64,000 nt of DNA from Sphingoaurantiacus capsulatus. Lineage in GTDB: Bacteria; Pseudomonadota; Alphaproteobacteria; Sphingomonadales; Sphingomonadaceae. Numbering within the stretch: position 1 is the first letter of the stretch; the number at the start of each line of letters is the position of its first letter. The notes below the pieces were generated by a model. It made no database searches. It saw only the letters and a list, made by a program, of their open reading frames with translations, and had not been told where the DNA came from. The stretch lies in assembly GCF_042648405.1 (NCBI RefSeq), contig NZ_JBHRXV010000011.1, forward strand, positions 558,001 through 622,000. The letters run 5' to 3'. The translations under genes were made by a program, and so were the position numbers. This document shows, piece by piece, positions 33,102 through 42,048 of the stretch.

Positions 33102-34328
33102 CTAAAGCTTCGCGCCAGCGGGATCGGCGAGCCGCGAAAAAAGTCGCGCCTGCAGCACGAAAAAGCTCGAGGCCGCATAGATCGCGATGGCGATCAGCCC
33201 GGCTTTCCACATCACCAGCAAGGCGAAGGGCAGCAGCAGCCACGGCAGCGTGTCGCGCCCCGCCGCCACCGCAGACCAGCCGGGCTCGGCGGCCTCCAGA
33301 TCGTCGTCCTTCAGTCGCCGGTAGAAACGCGACTGCTGGTTCATCGCGACGCGCGCGGCGACCACGCCGATCGCCAGCGGCCACGCCGCCGACCAGCCGA
33401 GCGTCGACAGATGCGCACCGAGCGCCAGATACCAGCCGGGCTCGATGGCATGGTCGAAGGCGGGTTCGATCCACTTCTCGGTTGGCTCCAGCCGCAGCCG
33501 CGCCAGCTGCACGCCGGCGTCGGCCAGCTGCGGCGACAGGATCGCCAGCAGCAGCGCCGGCCCCGGCCAGCCGAAGGCGAACAGCAGCACGCCGAGCAGG
33601 CCGAGCGTGACCGCGCCGGCGGTGACCATCCGCCCGGTCAGCCGTGTCGGCAGCATCAGCCGCACCAGCCGCGGCTCCAGCCCGGCGAACAGAAAACGCG
33701 ACGGCCAGCCGAAGCGGCGGGGCCGCGTCTCGCTGAGCAGTTGATCCGAAAGCGCCGTCGCGCTCGCCGCCTCGCCGACGAACCGCCATTCGGCGGGCTC
33801 GACATGGAGGGTGAGCCGGGGCGAGTCCGAGGATGCCGCGGTGCGGAGCAGGGTCGATTGCAGATCCCACTCCCCGATATCGGCGGCGACCTCCTTCACC
33901 TGTTCGGCGGGATAAACGGCGAAACCCGCCCAGAAACTCAGCGAATCGAGACGCTCGGCGGCCTGATAGGCCGGCTCGCCCTCGGTGACTGCGAGCAGCG
34001 GCGCCGGCGCCTCTCCGAGCAGCGCGGTCGCGGGCGCCACCTCGGCGACGAGGCCCTCCTGCAGGCTCAGCACCAGATCGTCGTCGGCCACCGCCTCGCC
34101 AAGCAGCGCCGGGTCGCGCAGAATCTTCACCGAATCGCCGACCCGGTCGAGTGCGGCGGCTAGGCCAGGCGGCATCCGCTCGGCGATCACGAAAATCTTC
34201 TCGGCGCCGAGGCGGCGCGACAGCACCACCTGCCGTTCGAGCACGGTCAAGCCGGCGACATCGATCGCCGCCAGCGGTTCGCCGCCGGGCGCGCCGTGAT
34301 GCGCGAAAAGCAGCGCGACCAGTGCCAT
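33102..34328 (-). CDS. Membrane protein: nucleotidyltransferase-like domain fused to a degenerate CDP-alcohol phosphotransferase-like domain
   Basis: 408 residues from MALVALLFAHHGAPGGEPLA. Residues 1-~165 look like an NTP_transferase (sugar-nucleotidyltransferase) fold: a G-rich opening, ERQVVLSRRLGAEKIFVIAE, and DDLVLSLQEG. Residues ~205-408 carry several membrane helices and align with the CDP-alcohol phosphatidyltransferase domain of bifunctional IPCT/DIPPS enzymes. Anchoring on Ala276-Arg277, however, the four motif aspartates (DxxDGxxAR...GxxxDxxxD) fall on Ala269, Gly272, Ala290 and Ala294, so all are absent. Function unknown. It heads a probable three-gene run with DUF2336 and the kinase. 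Confidence 0.6.
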   Translation of the reverse strand: MALVALLFAHHGAPGGEPLAAIDVAGLTVLERQVVLSRRLGAEKIFVIAERMPPGLAAALDRVGDSVKILRDPALLGEAVADDDLVLSLQEGLVAEVAPATALLGEAPAPLLAVTEGEPAYQAAERLDSLSFWAGFAVYPAEQVKEVAADIGEWDLQSTLLRTAASSDSPRLTLHVEPAEWRFVGEAASATALSDQLLSETRPRRFGWPSRFLFAGLEPRLVRLMLPTRLTGRMVTAGAVTLGLLGVLLFAFGWPGPALLLAILSPQLADAGVQLARLRLEPTEKWIEPAFDHAIEPGWYLALGAHLSTLGWSAAWPLAIGVVAARVAMNQQSRFYRRLKDDDLEAAEPGWSAVAAGRDTLPWLLLPFALLVMWKAGLIAIAIYAASSFFVLQARLFSRLADPAGAKL

Positions 34329-34489
34329 CGATTGGTAACCCCCGTTTCGGCGCCGATGTTGGCGTGCCGCGGCGGCGTTGCCAAGCGGCGACAATCGCGC
34401 TGCGACAGGCCGACAAATGGCCGCGTCGGGCTGTCATGCGACGTTCGCAAATGGTAGACATCGGCGAAACCAGCACATTGGGGGAATTC

Positions 34490-36817
34490 ATGCGCTCGCT
34501 CGCGCCCGTCAGCACCGAAGCCGAGCCGACGCCGGCCCTGCCGCCCGAGGCGGCCGCCATCGCTGCGCCGCTGCCGCCGGAGGCCCTGATGGAAGACGAA
34601 GACGACGCCCTCCCCGCGCGTCGCAGCCGCGCGCTCGCCTTCGCGGCGGTCGCCTCGGCGATCTGGCTGGCCGCCGCGGCGGCGGCTATCTATCTGCTGA
34701 TCCGCTACCAGCCGCCGGGCGCGCTGACGCTCAGCTCGCTCGCCGGCCTCGCCGCCGGCGTGACCGCGCCGCTGAGCGCGATCTGGCTGATGGCGCTGGT
34801 ACTCGGCCGCGCCCGTACCGACGAGCGGCAGGTGATGCTCGCGCGCATCCGCGCCGCCGAGGGGCGCGTCGCCGATATCGCCACCCGTACCCGCCAGGAA
34901 CTGTCCGCGATCGACGGCGTGCTGTCGGCGGTGGCCGATCGCGTCGAGATCATCCGCACCGCGATGGGCACGCAGGCGACGCAGATGATGGAGTCGGCGG
35001 GCAAGCTCGAGGAGCGCAGCCGGAAAATCTCGGGCTCGCTGTCGAAAGACCGCGAGGCGATCGAGGTGCTGCTCGACCGGCTGACCGCCGGTGGCGCGCA
35101 TGCGCGCGGCGAGCTGGCGACGGTGATGGCGGCGCTGCCGCAGGCCGAAGCGCAGGCGCAGACGATCGCTGCCGCGCTCGCCTCGGGCGCAGGCAATGCC
35201 CGGCAGCAGCTCGCCGACATCGATTCGCTGGTCGCCGCCGCCCATGCGCGCGGCACCGATACGCAGGCGGTGATCGTCGAGGCCGCCGAGCGGCTGACGC
35301 AGGCGATCGCCGCGGTCGATACCGCGAGCAGTGGCGCCGCCGAGCGTATCCGTGACCGCACCGCGGCGCTCAGTGAAAGCACCGATACCGCCTTCACCCG
35401 CACCGCCCAGGCGGTCGAGACCACGCGCCGCGCCGTCGAGGTGCAGGTCGCGGCGGTGCGTGCCAGCACCGAGCAGGCGCGCATCGTTCTGCAGGGCTTC
35501 TCCGGCGAGGCGATGCGTGAGGTGATCGCGCGCTTCAGCGAGGCCGGCGACAAGGCCGAGCGGCTGACCCGCGAGATGGACGCGCAGGAAGCGCGCAGCC
35601 GCACCTTGCTGGAAACCGCCGACCGCGGTTTCGGCGTGCTCGACGTCAAGCTCGCCAACGCGGCGCAGACCAGCGGCAACCTGCTCGATCGCCTGACCGA
35701 GCGGCTGACCGCCGTTCGCGAGCAGATGCACGAGCTGGCGACGCCGCTCGGCGGCACGCAGGCGGCCACGCGAGAGCTGGAAGCGGCGGTCGCGGCATTG
35801 CGCGCCACCACCGCCGAATCGGCCGAGGCGCTGTCGACCGCGCTGCCGCAGCAGGTCGCAGAGACCTCGGACGCGATCGGCGCGGTGCGCGACGCGGTCA
35901 CCGCGCTCGCCGGCGACATCGCGCTGCTGAAGGGGCAGGCGCGCGACGCCGTCGTCCCGGTGCAGGAAGGCCGGAGCACGATCGACGCGATGCTGGTGGC
36001 GCTCGACGGGCAGCGCGACGCGCTCTCGGCGACCGTCGCCGATATCAATGCCCGCCTCGCCGAAGCCCGCTCGATGGCGGCGGGCGTCGATGCCGACGCG
36101 CAGCGGGCCGCGCTCACCGCCACCACCCGCCTCGTCGAGGCGATGACCCGCGTGCGTGAGGTGGCGTCGCAGGCCGAGGGCACGATGCGTACCGCCCTGG
36201 AAGGCGTGGTCGCCGAGGCGCGCGAGGCGGTGGCAACCGCCAGCCAAGAGGCGATGCACGAGAATTTCACCAAGCGCGTCCGCGTCGAGATCGCCGAGGT
36301 GGAAGCCGTCGGCGAGAAGGTCGCACAGGCCGCGCAGGCCACCGCCGAACGGCTGTCGCGCCAGATGATCAGCGTCGCCGAGACCGCCGCCGCGGTCGAA
36401 TCGCGCATTGCGCAGGCGGAAAGCCGCCTCGACGCCGCGTCGCAGGGCGATCTGGTCCGCCGATCAGGCCTGCTGATCGAGGCGCTCAATTCGGCGTCGA
36501 TCGATATCGCCAAGGCGCTGTCGACCGAAGTCGCCGACACCGCTTGGGCCGCCTATCTGAAGGGCGACCGCGGCATCTTCACCCGCCGCGCGGTGCGGCT
36601 GCTCGACGGCGGCGAGGCGCGGCTGGTCGCGCGGCGCTATAATGAGGAAGCCGAGTTCCGCGACAGCGTCGCCCGCTACGTCCATGATTTCGAAGCGCTG
36701 ATGCGCCGCACGCTCGCCGAGCGCGACGGGGAGTCGCTGTCGGTGGCGCTGCTGTCGTCGGATGTGGGCAAGCTCTACGTCGCGCTGGCGCAGGCGCTGG
36801 AGCGGCTGCGGAGCTAA
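34490..36817 (+). CDS. Large inner-membrane coiled-coil protein of unknown function
   Basis: 775 residues from MRSLAPVSTEAEPT, chosen for GGGGGA six bases upstream; MVDIGETST at 34451 is an alternative. An acidic/proline-rich cytoplasmic N-terminus is followed by two membrane helices (about 48-71 and 82-105). Then comes a ~600-residue Ala/Glu/Arg/Thr-rich heptad region predicted as coiled coil, and a globular C-terminus (about 680-775, including FTRRAVRLLDGGEARLVARR) ending RLRS. Two N-terminal helices plus a long coiled-coil tail is the layout of Caulobacter TipN, a polarity landmark. That is a topological likeness, not shown homology. Divergent from the fusion-protein gene. Confidence 0.7.
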   Translation: MRSLAPVSTEAEPTPALPPEAAAIAAPLPPEALMEDEDDALPARRSRALAFAAVASAIWLAAAAAAIYLLIRYQPPGALTLSSLAGLAAGVTAPLSAIWLMALVLGRARTDERQVMLARIRAAEGRVADIATRTRQELSAIDGVLSAVADRVEIIRTAMGTQATQMMESAGKLEERSRKISGSLSKDREAIEVLLDRLTAGGAHARGELATVMAALPQAEAQAQTIAAALASGAGNARQQLADIDSLVAAAHARGTDTQAVIVEAAERLTQAIAAVDTASSGAAERIRDRTAALSESTDTAFTRTAQAVETTRRAVEVQVAAVRASTEQARIVLQGFSGEAMREVIARFSEAGDKAERLTREMDAQEARSRTLLETADRGFGVLDVKLANAAQTSGNLLDRLTERLTAVREQMHELATPLGGTQAATRELEAAVAALRATTAESAEALSTALPQQVAETSDAIGAVRDAVTALAGDIALLKGQARDAVVPVQEGRSTIDAMLVALDGQRDALSATVADINARLAEARSMAAGVDADAQRAALTATTRLVEAMTRVREVASQAEGTMRTALEGVVAEAREAVATASQEAMHENFTKRVRVEIAEVEAVGEKVAQAAQATAERLSRQMISVAETAAAVESRIAQAESRLDAASQGDLVRRSGLLIEALNSASIDIAKALSTEVADTAWAAYLKGDRGIFTRRAVRLLDGGEARLVARRYNEEAEFRDSVARYVHDFEALMRRTLAERDGESLSVALLSSDVGKLYVALAQALERLRS

Positions 36818-36842
36818 GGCTCCACTTTCACAGTTTTCACCG

Positions 36843-36912
36843 CCGTCATTCCGGCGAAAGCCGGAATCCAGTCGATTGCCGGTCTGGATACCGGCTTTCG
36901 CCGGTATGACGG
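36843..36912. repeat. Nested palindromic repeat (GTCATTCCGGC type)
   Basis: Two 29-base arms, 36843-36871 and 36884-36912, are inverse complements except at two positions. Those differences are compensated inside each arm, because each arm is also a hairpin: TTCCGGC-GAAA-GCCGGAA on the left and TACCGGC-TTTC-GCCGGTA on the right. Lies 25 bases after the coiled-coil gene in a convergent spacer and may act as a bidirectional transcript end. Same family as the element at 52223-52325. Confidence 0.75.
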
Positions 36913-36962
36913 TCTAGCGAGGCGGTGGGCCCACACATCGAGCAGTTAGCCCGCTCGAGCAG

Positions 36963-37092
36963 ACACCCTCACCCTCCCACCGCTTCGCGGCGGGCCCCTC
37001 CCTCTCCCGCAAGCGGGCGAGGGGTTGGAGGCTGAGGACGGTCTTGGGGCAGCGTCCCTCTCCCGCTTGCGGGAGAGGACAGGTGAGGGTGT
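36963..37092. repeat. REP-like palindromic element (CCCTCTCCCGC type)
   Basis: Outer arms ACACCCTCACC (36963-36973) and GGTGAGGGTGT (37082-37092) enclose C-rich/G-rich hairpins such as CCCTCTCCCGC...GCGGGAGAGG. With the preceding repeat it fills most of the 294-bp convergent spacer between the coiled-coil gene and the DUF1467 gene, which holds no other feature I could find. Related to the element between trpE and trpG. Confidence 0.7.
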
Positions 37093-37111
37093 AAGCCGCC
37101 GCAGGCGGCTC

Positions 37112-37402
37112 TTAGCGCGGCAGCGCGCCTGCCGGCGGGCGCAGGAATTCCGGCACAACATCGTCGAAGCCGACCCAGCCGTAGACGAAATTCCCGTAAA
37201 AGATCGCGAACAGAACTGCCGAGACCACGGTCGTGATCAGCGCCTTCTTCGCCAGCATCGGCGCGCTCGGCGCGCTGTCGGCCTGCCCCGGTACGCGCTC
37301 GGCGCCCGATTCCTCATGGGTGCGCACGCCGATCGGCAGGATGGCAAACAGCGTCACCGTCCAGAACAGCAGGTAGACCGCGAGCGCCGAGCCGAGCTTC
37401 AC
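37112..37402 (-). CDS. DUF1467 family small membrane protein
   Basis: 96 residues, GTG start (VKLGSALAVYLLFW), with two predicted helices at about 3-25 and 53-75. LFAILPIGVRTHEESG after the first helix is the hallmark of DUF1467. Function unknown, but the gene very often follows rnj in alphaproteobacteria. Its GTG overlaps the rnj TGA (GTGA), so it is translationally coupled and is the last gene of the nuo-birA-coaX-rnj series. Confidence 0.85.
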   Translation of the reverse strand: MKLGSALAVYLLFWTVTLFAILPIGVRTHEESGAERVPGQADSAPSAPMLAKKALITTVVSAVLFAIFYGNFVYGWVGFDDVVPEFLRPPAGALPR

Positions 37403-39039
37403 AGGCGCACCACCTGCACATCCGTCACCGGCTTCTTGCCGGTCCAGTCGCGGGCAACGCGGCGCACGGCGACCCGGACGGCCTCGGCGAACTTCTCCTC
37501 GTTGCGCGGGTCGTTGCTCCGCGCCGCCTTCTCGGCGGCCTCGACGCAGTCCTCGATGAACTCGTCGCGGTCTTCCTCGACCGGCACGCCCTGCAGCAGA
37601 ATCGCCGGATCGGTGGCGAGCTTGCCCTTGGCGTCGATGACGATTGTCGCCGAGAGGTAGCCGTTGTGGAGCAGCCGGCGGCGGGCGACCATCGTGGTGC
37701 CGTCGGCCGGCAGGATCACGTCACCGTCGACGACGAGGCGACCCGCCGTTTCATGGCTGACGATCTCCGGCTTGCCGGGCGCGAGGCGGATGGCGGCACC
37801 GTTCACCGGCACCACCGCATGCGGCACGCCGTGCGCCTTGGCGATACGGGCGTGCTCCTCCATGTGGCGGCGCTCGCCGTGCACCGGGATCGACACTTCC
37901 GGGCGGATCCAGCCGTACATCGCCTCAAGCTCCGGCTTGCCGGGGTGGCCCGAGACATGGACATGCGCCTGGCGGTCGGTGATGACCTCGACACCCTTCG
38001 CCGCCAGTGCGTTCTGCACGCGGCCGATCGACAGCTCGTTGCCGGGGATCTGCTTCGACGAATAGACGACGAGGTCGCCGCGCTCGAGCTTGATCTGGTG
38101 GCTGCCCTCGGCGATGCGCGACAGCGCCGCCTGCGGCTCACCCTGCGCACCGGTCGAGATGATCATCACTTCGTGGCGCGGCAGCTTCATCGCCTCGTCG
38201 AACGACAGGATCGGCGGGAAGTCGGTCAGATAGCCGACGCTCTTCCCGACGCGCAGGATACGGTCGAGCGAACGGCCGGCGACGCAGACCTTGCGCCCGG
38301 TGTCGTTGGCAACCTGCCCGAGCGTGTGCAGCCGCGCGGCGTTCGACGCGAAGGTCGTGACCAGCACCCGGCCCTTCGCCGCGCCGACAACGCGGTCGAG
38401 CCCCTCGCGGACCCCCGTCTCCGAGCCCGAGGGCTCCGGGTTGAACACGTTGGTGGAATCGCCGACCAGCGCGAGGATGCCCTTGTCGCCGATCGCGGTC
38501 AGTTCCTGCGCCGTCGAGGGCGTGCCGAGCACCGGTTCCTCGTCGAGCTTCCAGTCGCCGGTGTGGAAGACGCGGCCGTAGGGCGTCTCGATCAGCAGCG
38601 CGTTGCCTTCGGGGATCGAGTGGGCGAGCGGCACATAGGTGAAGTGGAAGGGGCCGAGATCGAACGACCCCTCCTTCGGAATCACATGCAGCTTCACCTC
38701 GCCGGCAATGCCCTCTTCCTCCAGCTTGTGGCGGATGAGCCCGGCGGTGAACGGCGTCGCGTAGAGCGGCACGCCGAGTTCGGCGGCGAGATAGGGGATC
38801 GCGCCGATATGATCCTCATGGCCGTGCGTCAGCACGATGCCGAGCAGGTCCTTCGACCGTTTCTCGATGAATTCGAGATCGGGGAGGACGAGGTCGACGC
38901 CCGGGTAGGCCGGGTCGGCGAAGGTCATGCCGAGATCGACCATCACCCACTTGCCGTCGGCACCGTAGAGATTGACGTTCATGCCGATCTCGCCCGAGCC
39001 GCCAAGCGGCAGGAAGATCAGCTCTTTTCCAGGTTTCAT
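37399..39039 (-). CDS. rnj: Ribonuclease J
   Basis: 546-residue beta-CASP metallo-ribonuclease with 5'-exonuclease and endonuclease activity in mRNA decay and rRNA maturation. The Zn site is in LTHGHEDHIGA (His72, His74, Asp76, His77); GDWKLDEEPV, VHVSGHPGKPELEAM and PVHGERRHMEEHARIA are later metal- and RNA-binding motifs. A C-terminal RNase J domain completes it. Follows coaX by 18 bases. Confidence 0.95.
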   Translation of the reverse strand: MKPGKELIFLPLGGSGEIGMNVNLYGADGKWVMVDLGMTFADPAYPGVDLVLPDLEFIEKRSKDLLGIVLTHGHEDHIGAIPYLAAELGVPLYATPFTAGLIRHKLEEEGIAGEVKLHVIPKEGSFDLGPFHFTYVPLAHSIPEGNALLIETPYGRVFHTGDWKLDEEPVLGTPSTAQELTAIGDKGILALVGDSTNVFNPEPSGSETGVREGLDRVVGAAKGRVLVTTFASNAARLHTLGQVANDTGRKVCVAGRSLDRILRVGKSVGYLTDFPPILSFDEAMKLPRHEVMIISTGAQGEPQAALSRIAEGSHQIKLERGDLVVYSSKQIPGNELSIGRVQNALAAKGVEVITDRQAHVHVSGHPGKPELEAMYGWIRPEVSIPVHGERRHMEEHARIAKAHGVPHAVVPVNGAAIRLAPGKPEIVSHETAGRLVVDGDVILPADGTTMVARRRLLHNGYLSATIVIDAKGKLATDPAILLQGVPVEEDRDEFIEDCVEAAEKAARSNDPRNEEKFAEAVRVAVRRVARDWTGKKPVTDVQVVRL

Positions 39040-39057
39040 CTAGTAATTTGTTCTTTT

Positions 39058-39831
39058 CTATTTTGAGTTCCGCGCGTGGATCAGCGCCAGGCCGCGGATG
39101 GTAAGGTCGCCGTCGACATGATCGATCACGTCCGTGTGGCGATTGAATAGGGTCGCAAGGCCGCCGGTTCCGATGACGGTCGCCGGCCGGGACATATCCG
39201 ATTTAATGCGCCGGACCAAACCTTCAACCAGCCCGACATAGCCGAAGAAGATGCCCGACTGCATCGCCGGCACCGTCCCCTGCGCCAACGCGCGGCCATT
39301 GGCGGGCGGCTCGATGGCGATGCGCGGCAGCTTGGCGGCGGCCATGTAGAGCGCTTCCATCGACAGGTTGATGCCGGGCGCGATGGCGCCGCCGACATAA
39401 GCGCCGTCCATCACGGTGTCGAAGGTGGTGGCGGTGCCGAAATCGACGACGATCAAGCCATCGCCGTAGCGCTCGTAGGCCGCCGCCGAATTGACGATGC
39501 GGTCGGCGCCGACCTCTTGCGGGTTCGGCACGTTGACGCCGATGCCGGGATCGACTCCGGGCTCGCCGACGACGATCGGCTCGACGTGGAAATATTTGCT
39601 GCACAGGCGCTTCAGGTCGAACAGCGACGGCGGCACCACCGTCGAGATGACGGCGGCGGTCACCGCCGAGCGGTCGAGCCCCTCGAGCGCCATCAGCTGC
39701 GACAGCCACACCGCATATTCGTCGGCGGTGCGCGCATGGGTGGTGGCGATGCGCCAGCGATGGTGGATCGTCTCGCCCTCGATGAGCGCAAAGACCACGT
39801 TGGTGTTGCCGACATCGATGGCGAGCAGCAT
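39058..39831 (-). CDS. coaX: Type III pantothenate kinase
   Basis: First step of coenzyme A synthesis. 257 residues from MLLAIDVGNTNVVFAL; the ASKHA phosphate loops are DVGNTN and VVDFGTATTFD, with GADRIVNSAAAYERYG between them and IGTGGLA near the C-terminus. Type III enzymes need a monovalent cation and are not CoA-inhibited. Fourteen bases after birA. Upstream codons that read into birA in another frame are excluded. Confidence 0.95.
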   Translation of the reverse strand: MLLAIDVGNTNVVFALIEGETIHHRWRIATTHARTADEYAVWLSQLMALEGLDRSAVTAAVISTVVPPSLFDLKRLCSKYFHVEPIVVGEPGVDPGIGVNVPNPQEVGADRIVNSAAAYERYGDGLIVVDFGTATTFDTVMDGAYVGGAIAPGINLSMEALYMAAAKLPRIAIEPPANGRALAQGTVPAMQSGIFFGYVGLVEGLVRRIKSDMSRPATVIGTGGLATLFNRHTDVIDHVDGDLTIRGLALIHARNSK

Positions 39832-39844
39832 GCCCGTTGTTCCC

Positions 39845-40558
39845 CTAGAGACCGAAGACCTCGCCCGCGTGAATGGCGCGCACGCTGCCATCTGGCAACC
39901 GCAGGCGCAACGCGCCGTCGAAGCCGAGGTCTTCGAAGGTGCCGGTGATGCTTTCCTGTCCCAGTCGGGCGACCAGCTCGCGCCCCTTCCCCGCCGCCCG
40001 GCTCATCCAGCGCTCCCGCACCGCCGCGAAGCCGCCGTCGCGCCATTCGGCACGAGCCGCGGCGAAGGAGTCGCGCAGGCGGATCGCGAACTCGGCGGCG
40101 GAGGGCGGGTGGATGCCCGAAGCCATCAGCGAGGTCGCCGGGCGCTCGGTGTCGCCGGGGTGGTGGAGCAGGTTTACGCCGATGCCGACGATCGTCGAGC
40201 CCTCGACACCTTCAAGGAGGATGCCGCAGCATTTGACGCCGTCGAGCAGCACGTCATTGGGCCATTTGAGGCCGAGGCGCGCGGCGGGCACCCAGGTCTG
40301 CAGCGCTTCGTCGAGCGCCAGCGCCGCGACGAAGCTCAGCTGCTGCGCCGGCCCCTCACCCGGTTGCGGGCGGCAGAGCGCAGAGGCGAACAGGTTGCCG
40401 GCTTCCGAGGTCCAGGCCCGGCCGCGACGCCCGCGACCGCCGGTTTGGCGGTCGGCGCGCACCCACAGGCCGTCGGGCGCACCGGCTGCCGCCCGTTCGG
40501 CCATCCAGTCGTTGGTAGAGCCGACGACCTCGATCTCGACGATGTCGCCGGCCCGCAT
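39845..40558 (-). CDS. birA: Biotin--[acetyl-CoA-carboxylase] ligase, catalytic-domain-only
   Basis: 237 residues from MRAGDIVEIEVVGSTNDWM. The BirA core shows GSTN, ADRQTGGRGRRGRAWTS (biotinyl-AMP binding GRGRRG), LKWPNDVLLDGVKCCGIL (catalytic Lys) and IVGIGVNL. No N-terminal winged helix is present, so it is the monofunctional type that does not repress bio genes. Five bases after nuoN, the usual alphaproteobacterial nuoN-birA-coaX-rnj order. Confidence 0.93.
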   Translation of the reverse strand: MRAGDIVEIEVVGSTNDWMAERAAAGAPDGLWVRADRQTGGRGRRGRAWTSEAGNLFASALCRPQPGEGPAQQLSFVAALALDEALQTWVPAARLGLKWPNDVLLDGVKCCGILLEGVEGSTIVGIGVNLLHHPGDTERPATSLMASGIHPPSAAEFAIRLRDSFAAARAEWRDGGFAAVRERWMSRAAGKGRELVARLGQESITGTFEDLGFDGALRLRLPDGSVRAIHAGEVFGL

Positions 40559-40563
40559 CCTTC

Positions 40564-42048
40564 TTAGAGGATGGATTGCGCCGCGCGGGTGGCCGCGGTG
40601 ACCAGCGGCGTGATGGCGAGCATGCCGACCGGCGAGCAGAAGATCGCCGCGGCGGCGATCATGCCGCTGTTGATGCGGCTTTCGGCCGGCGCGAACGCCG
40701 GGGCCGGCTCGTCGAAATACATCACCTTGATGATGCGCAGATAGTAGAAGCAGCCGACCACCGAGGTGACGACGGCGATTACTGCCAGCACATACATGTT
40801 GGCTTCGATCGCCGCGTTGAACACCGACAGCTTCGGCCAGAAGCCGAGCATCGGCGGAATGCCCGCGAGGCTGAACATGAACACCATCATCGCGAAGGCA
40901 AGCGCCGGGCGGGTGCGCGCGAGGCCGGCGAGCGACTCCACGCTTTCGACCGAGCGGCCGTCCGCGTCGCGCATCTGCAGGACAACGAGGAAGCTGCCGA
41001 GCGTCATCGCGGCATAGACCGCCATGTAGAACAGCACCGCGGCGATGCCGCCTTCGTTGGCGGCGGCGAGGCCGACCAGCGCGAAGCCGATGTTGTTGAT
41101 CGACGAGTAAGCGAGCAGCCGCTTGACGTTCTTCTGGCCGATGGCGCCGACCGCGCCGAGGATCATCGAGGCGATGGCGGCGAAGGCGATGATCTGCTGC
41201 CATTCGTGCAGCATGCCGCCGAACACCTCGATCGCGACCCGGACGAGCAGGCCCATCGCCGCGACCTTGGGCGCCGCGGCGAAGAAGGCGGCGACCGGGG
41301 TCGGCGCGCCTTCATAGACGTCGGGCGTCCACATGTGGAAGGGCACCGCCGACACCTTGAAGGCGAGGCCGGCGAGGATGAACACCAGGCCGAACAGCAC
41401 GCCGATCTGCACCTCGCCGCCGCCCCGCAGGCCGGCGCCGAGCGCGGTGAAGTTGGTGGTGCCGCCAAAGCCATAGATCAGCGAGACGCCGTAGAGCAGG
41501 ATTCCCGAGGCCAGCGCGCCGAGGACGAAATATTTGAGGCCCGCTTCCGAGGAGCGCGCTTCGTTGCGGTGGAAAGCGGCGAGCACATAGGCGGCGAGCG
41601 ACTGGAGCTCGAGCCCGAGGTAAAGGGCGAGCAGGTCGTTCGCCGACACCATCATGCTCATGCCGAGCGTGCCGAGCATCAGCAGCACGGGATACTCGAA
41701 CCGCGCGGTGCGGGTGCGTTTCAGGTACGGGACCGCCAGCAGCGCCGCTACAGCGGCCGAGGCGAAGATCACCACCTTCAGGAACACCGAGAAATCATCG
41801 GCGATATAGAGGCCGTCGAAGGCCGACAGGCCGACGGTGACGCCCGGCAGCGCGGCGGTGGCCGCCCCCTGCCCCAGGTCGACGAACAACAGCGCGCCGG
41901 CGGCGGCGTAGACGATCACCGACAGCCAGGTCAGCAGCACCAGCGAGCGGTCGCCGCGGAACACGCCGAGCATCAGCAGGGCCATCGCGCTGACCGCGAG
42001 CAAAAGCTCAGGCGCGGCGATGCGGATGGATTCGATCAACGGCTGCAT
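40564..42048 (-). CDS. nuoN: NADH-quinone oxidoreductase subunit N
   Basis: 494-residue antiporter-like proton-pumping subunit of complex I with about 14 helices. GLELQSLAAYVLAAF, YFVLGALASGILLYG, AFKVSAVPFHMWTPDVYEGA and KRLLAYSSINNIGFAL hold the key Lys/Glu residues of the proton channel. ATG overlaps the nuoM TGA. Confidence 0.96.
   Translation of the reverse strand: MQPLIESIRIAAPELLLAVSAMALLMLGVFRGDRSLVLLTWLSVIVYAAAGALLFVDLGQGAATAALPGVTVGLSAFDGLYIADDFSVFLKVVIFASAAVAALLAVPYLKRTRTARFEYPVLLMLGTLGMSMMVSANDLLALYLGLELQSLAAYVLAAFHRNEARSSEAGLKYFVLGALASGILLYGVSLIYGFGGTTNFTALGAGLRGGGEVQIGVLFGLVFILAGLAFKVSAVPFHMWTPDVYEGAPTPVAAFFAAAPKVAAMGLLVRVAIEVFGGMLHEWQQIIAFAAIASMILGAVGAIGQKNVKRLLAYSSINNIGFALVGLAAANEGGIAAVLFYMAVYAAMTLGSFLVVLQMRDADGRSVESVESLAGLARTRPALAFAMMVFMFSLAGIPPMLGFWPKLSVFNAAIEANMYVLAVIAVVTSVVGCFYYLRIIKVMYFDEPAPAFAPAESRINSGMIAAAAIFCSPVGMLAITPLVTAATRAAQSIL

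Noticed and set aside
36818..37111. Palindromes as a CRISPR array
   Set aside because: Inverted, not direct, repeats; no regular spacers and no cas genes.
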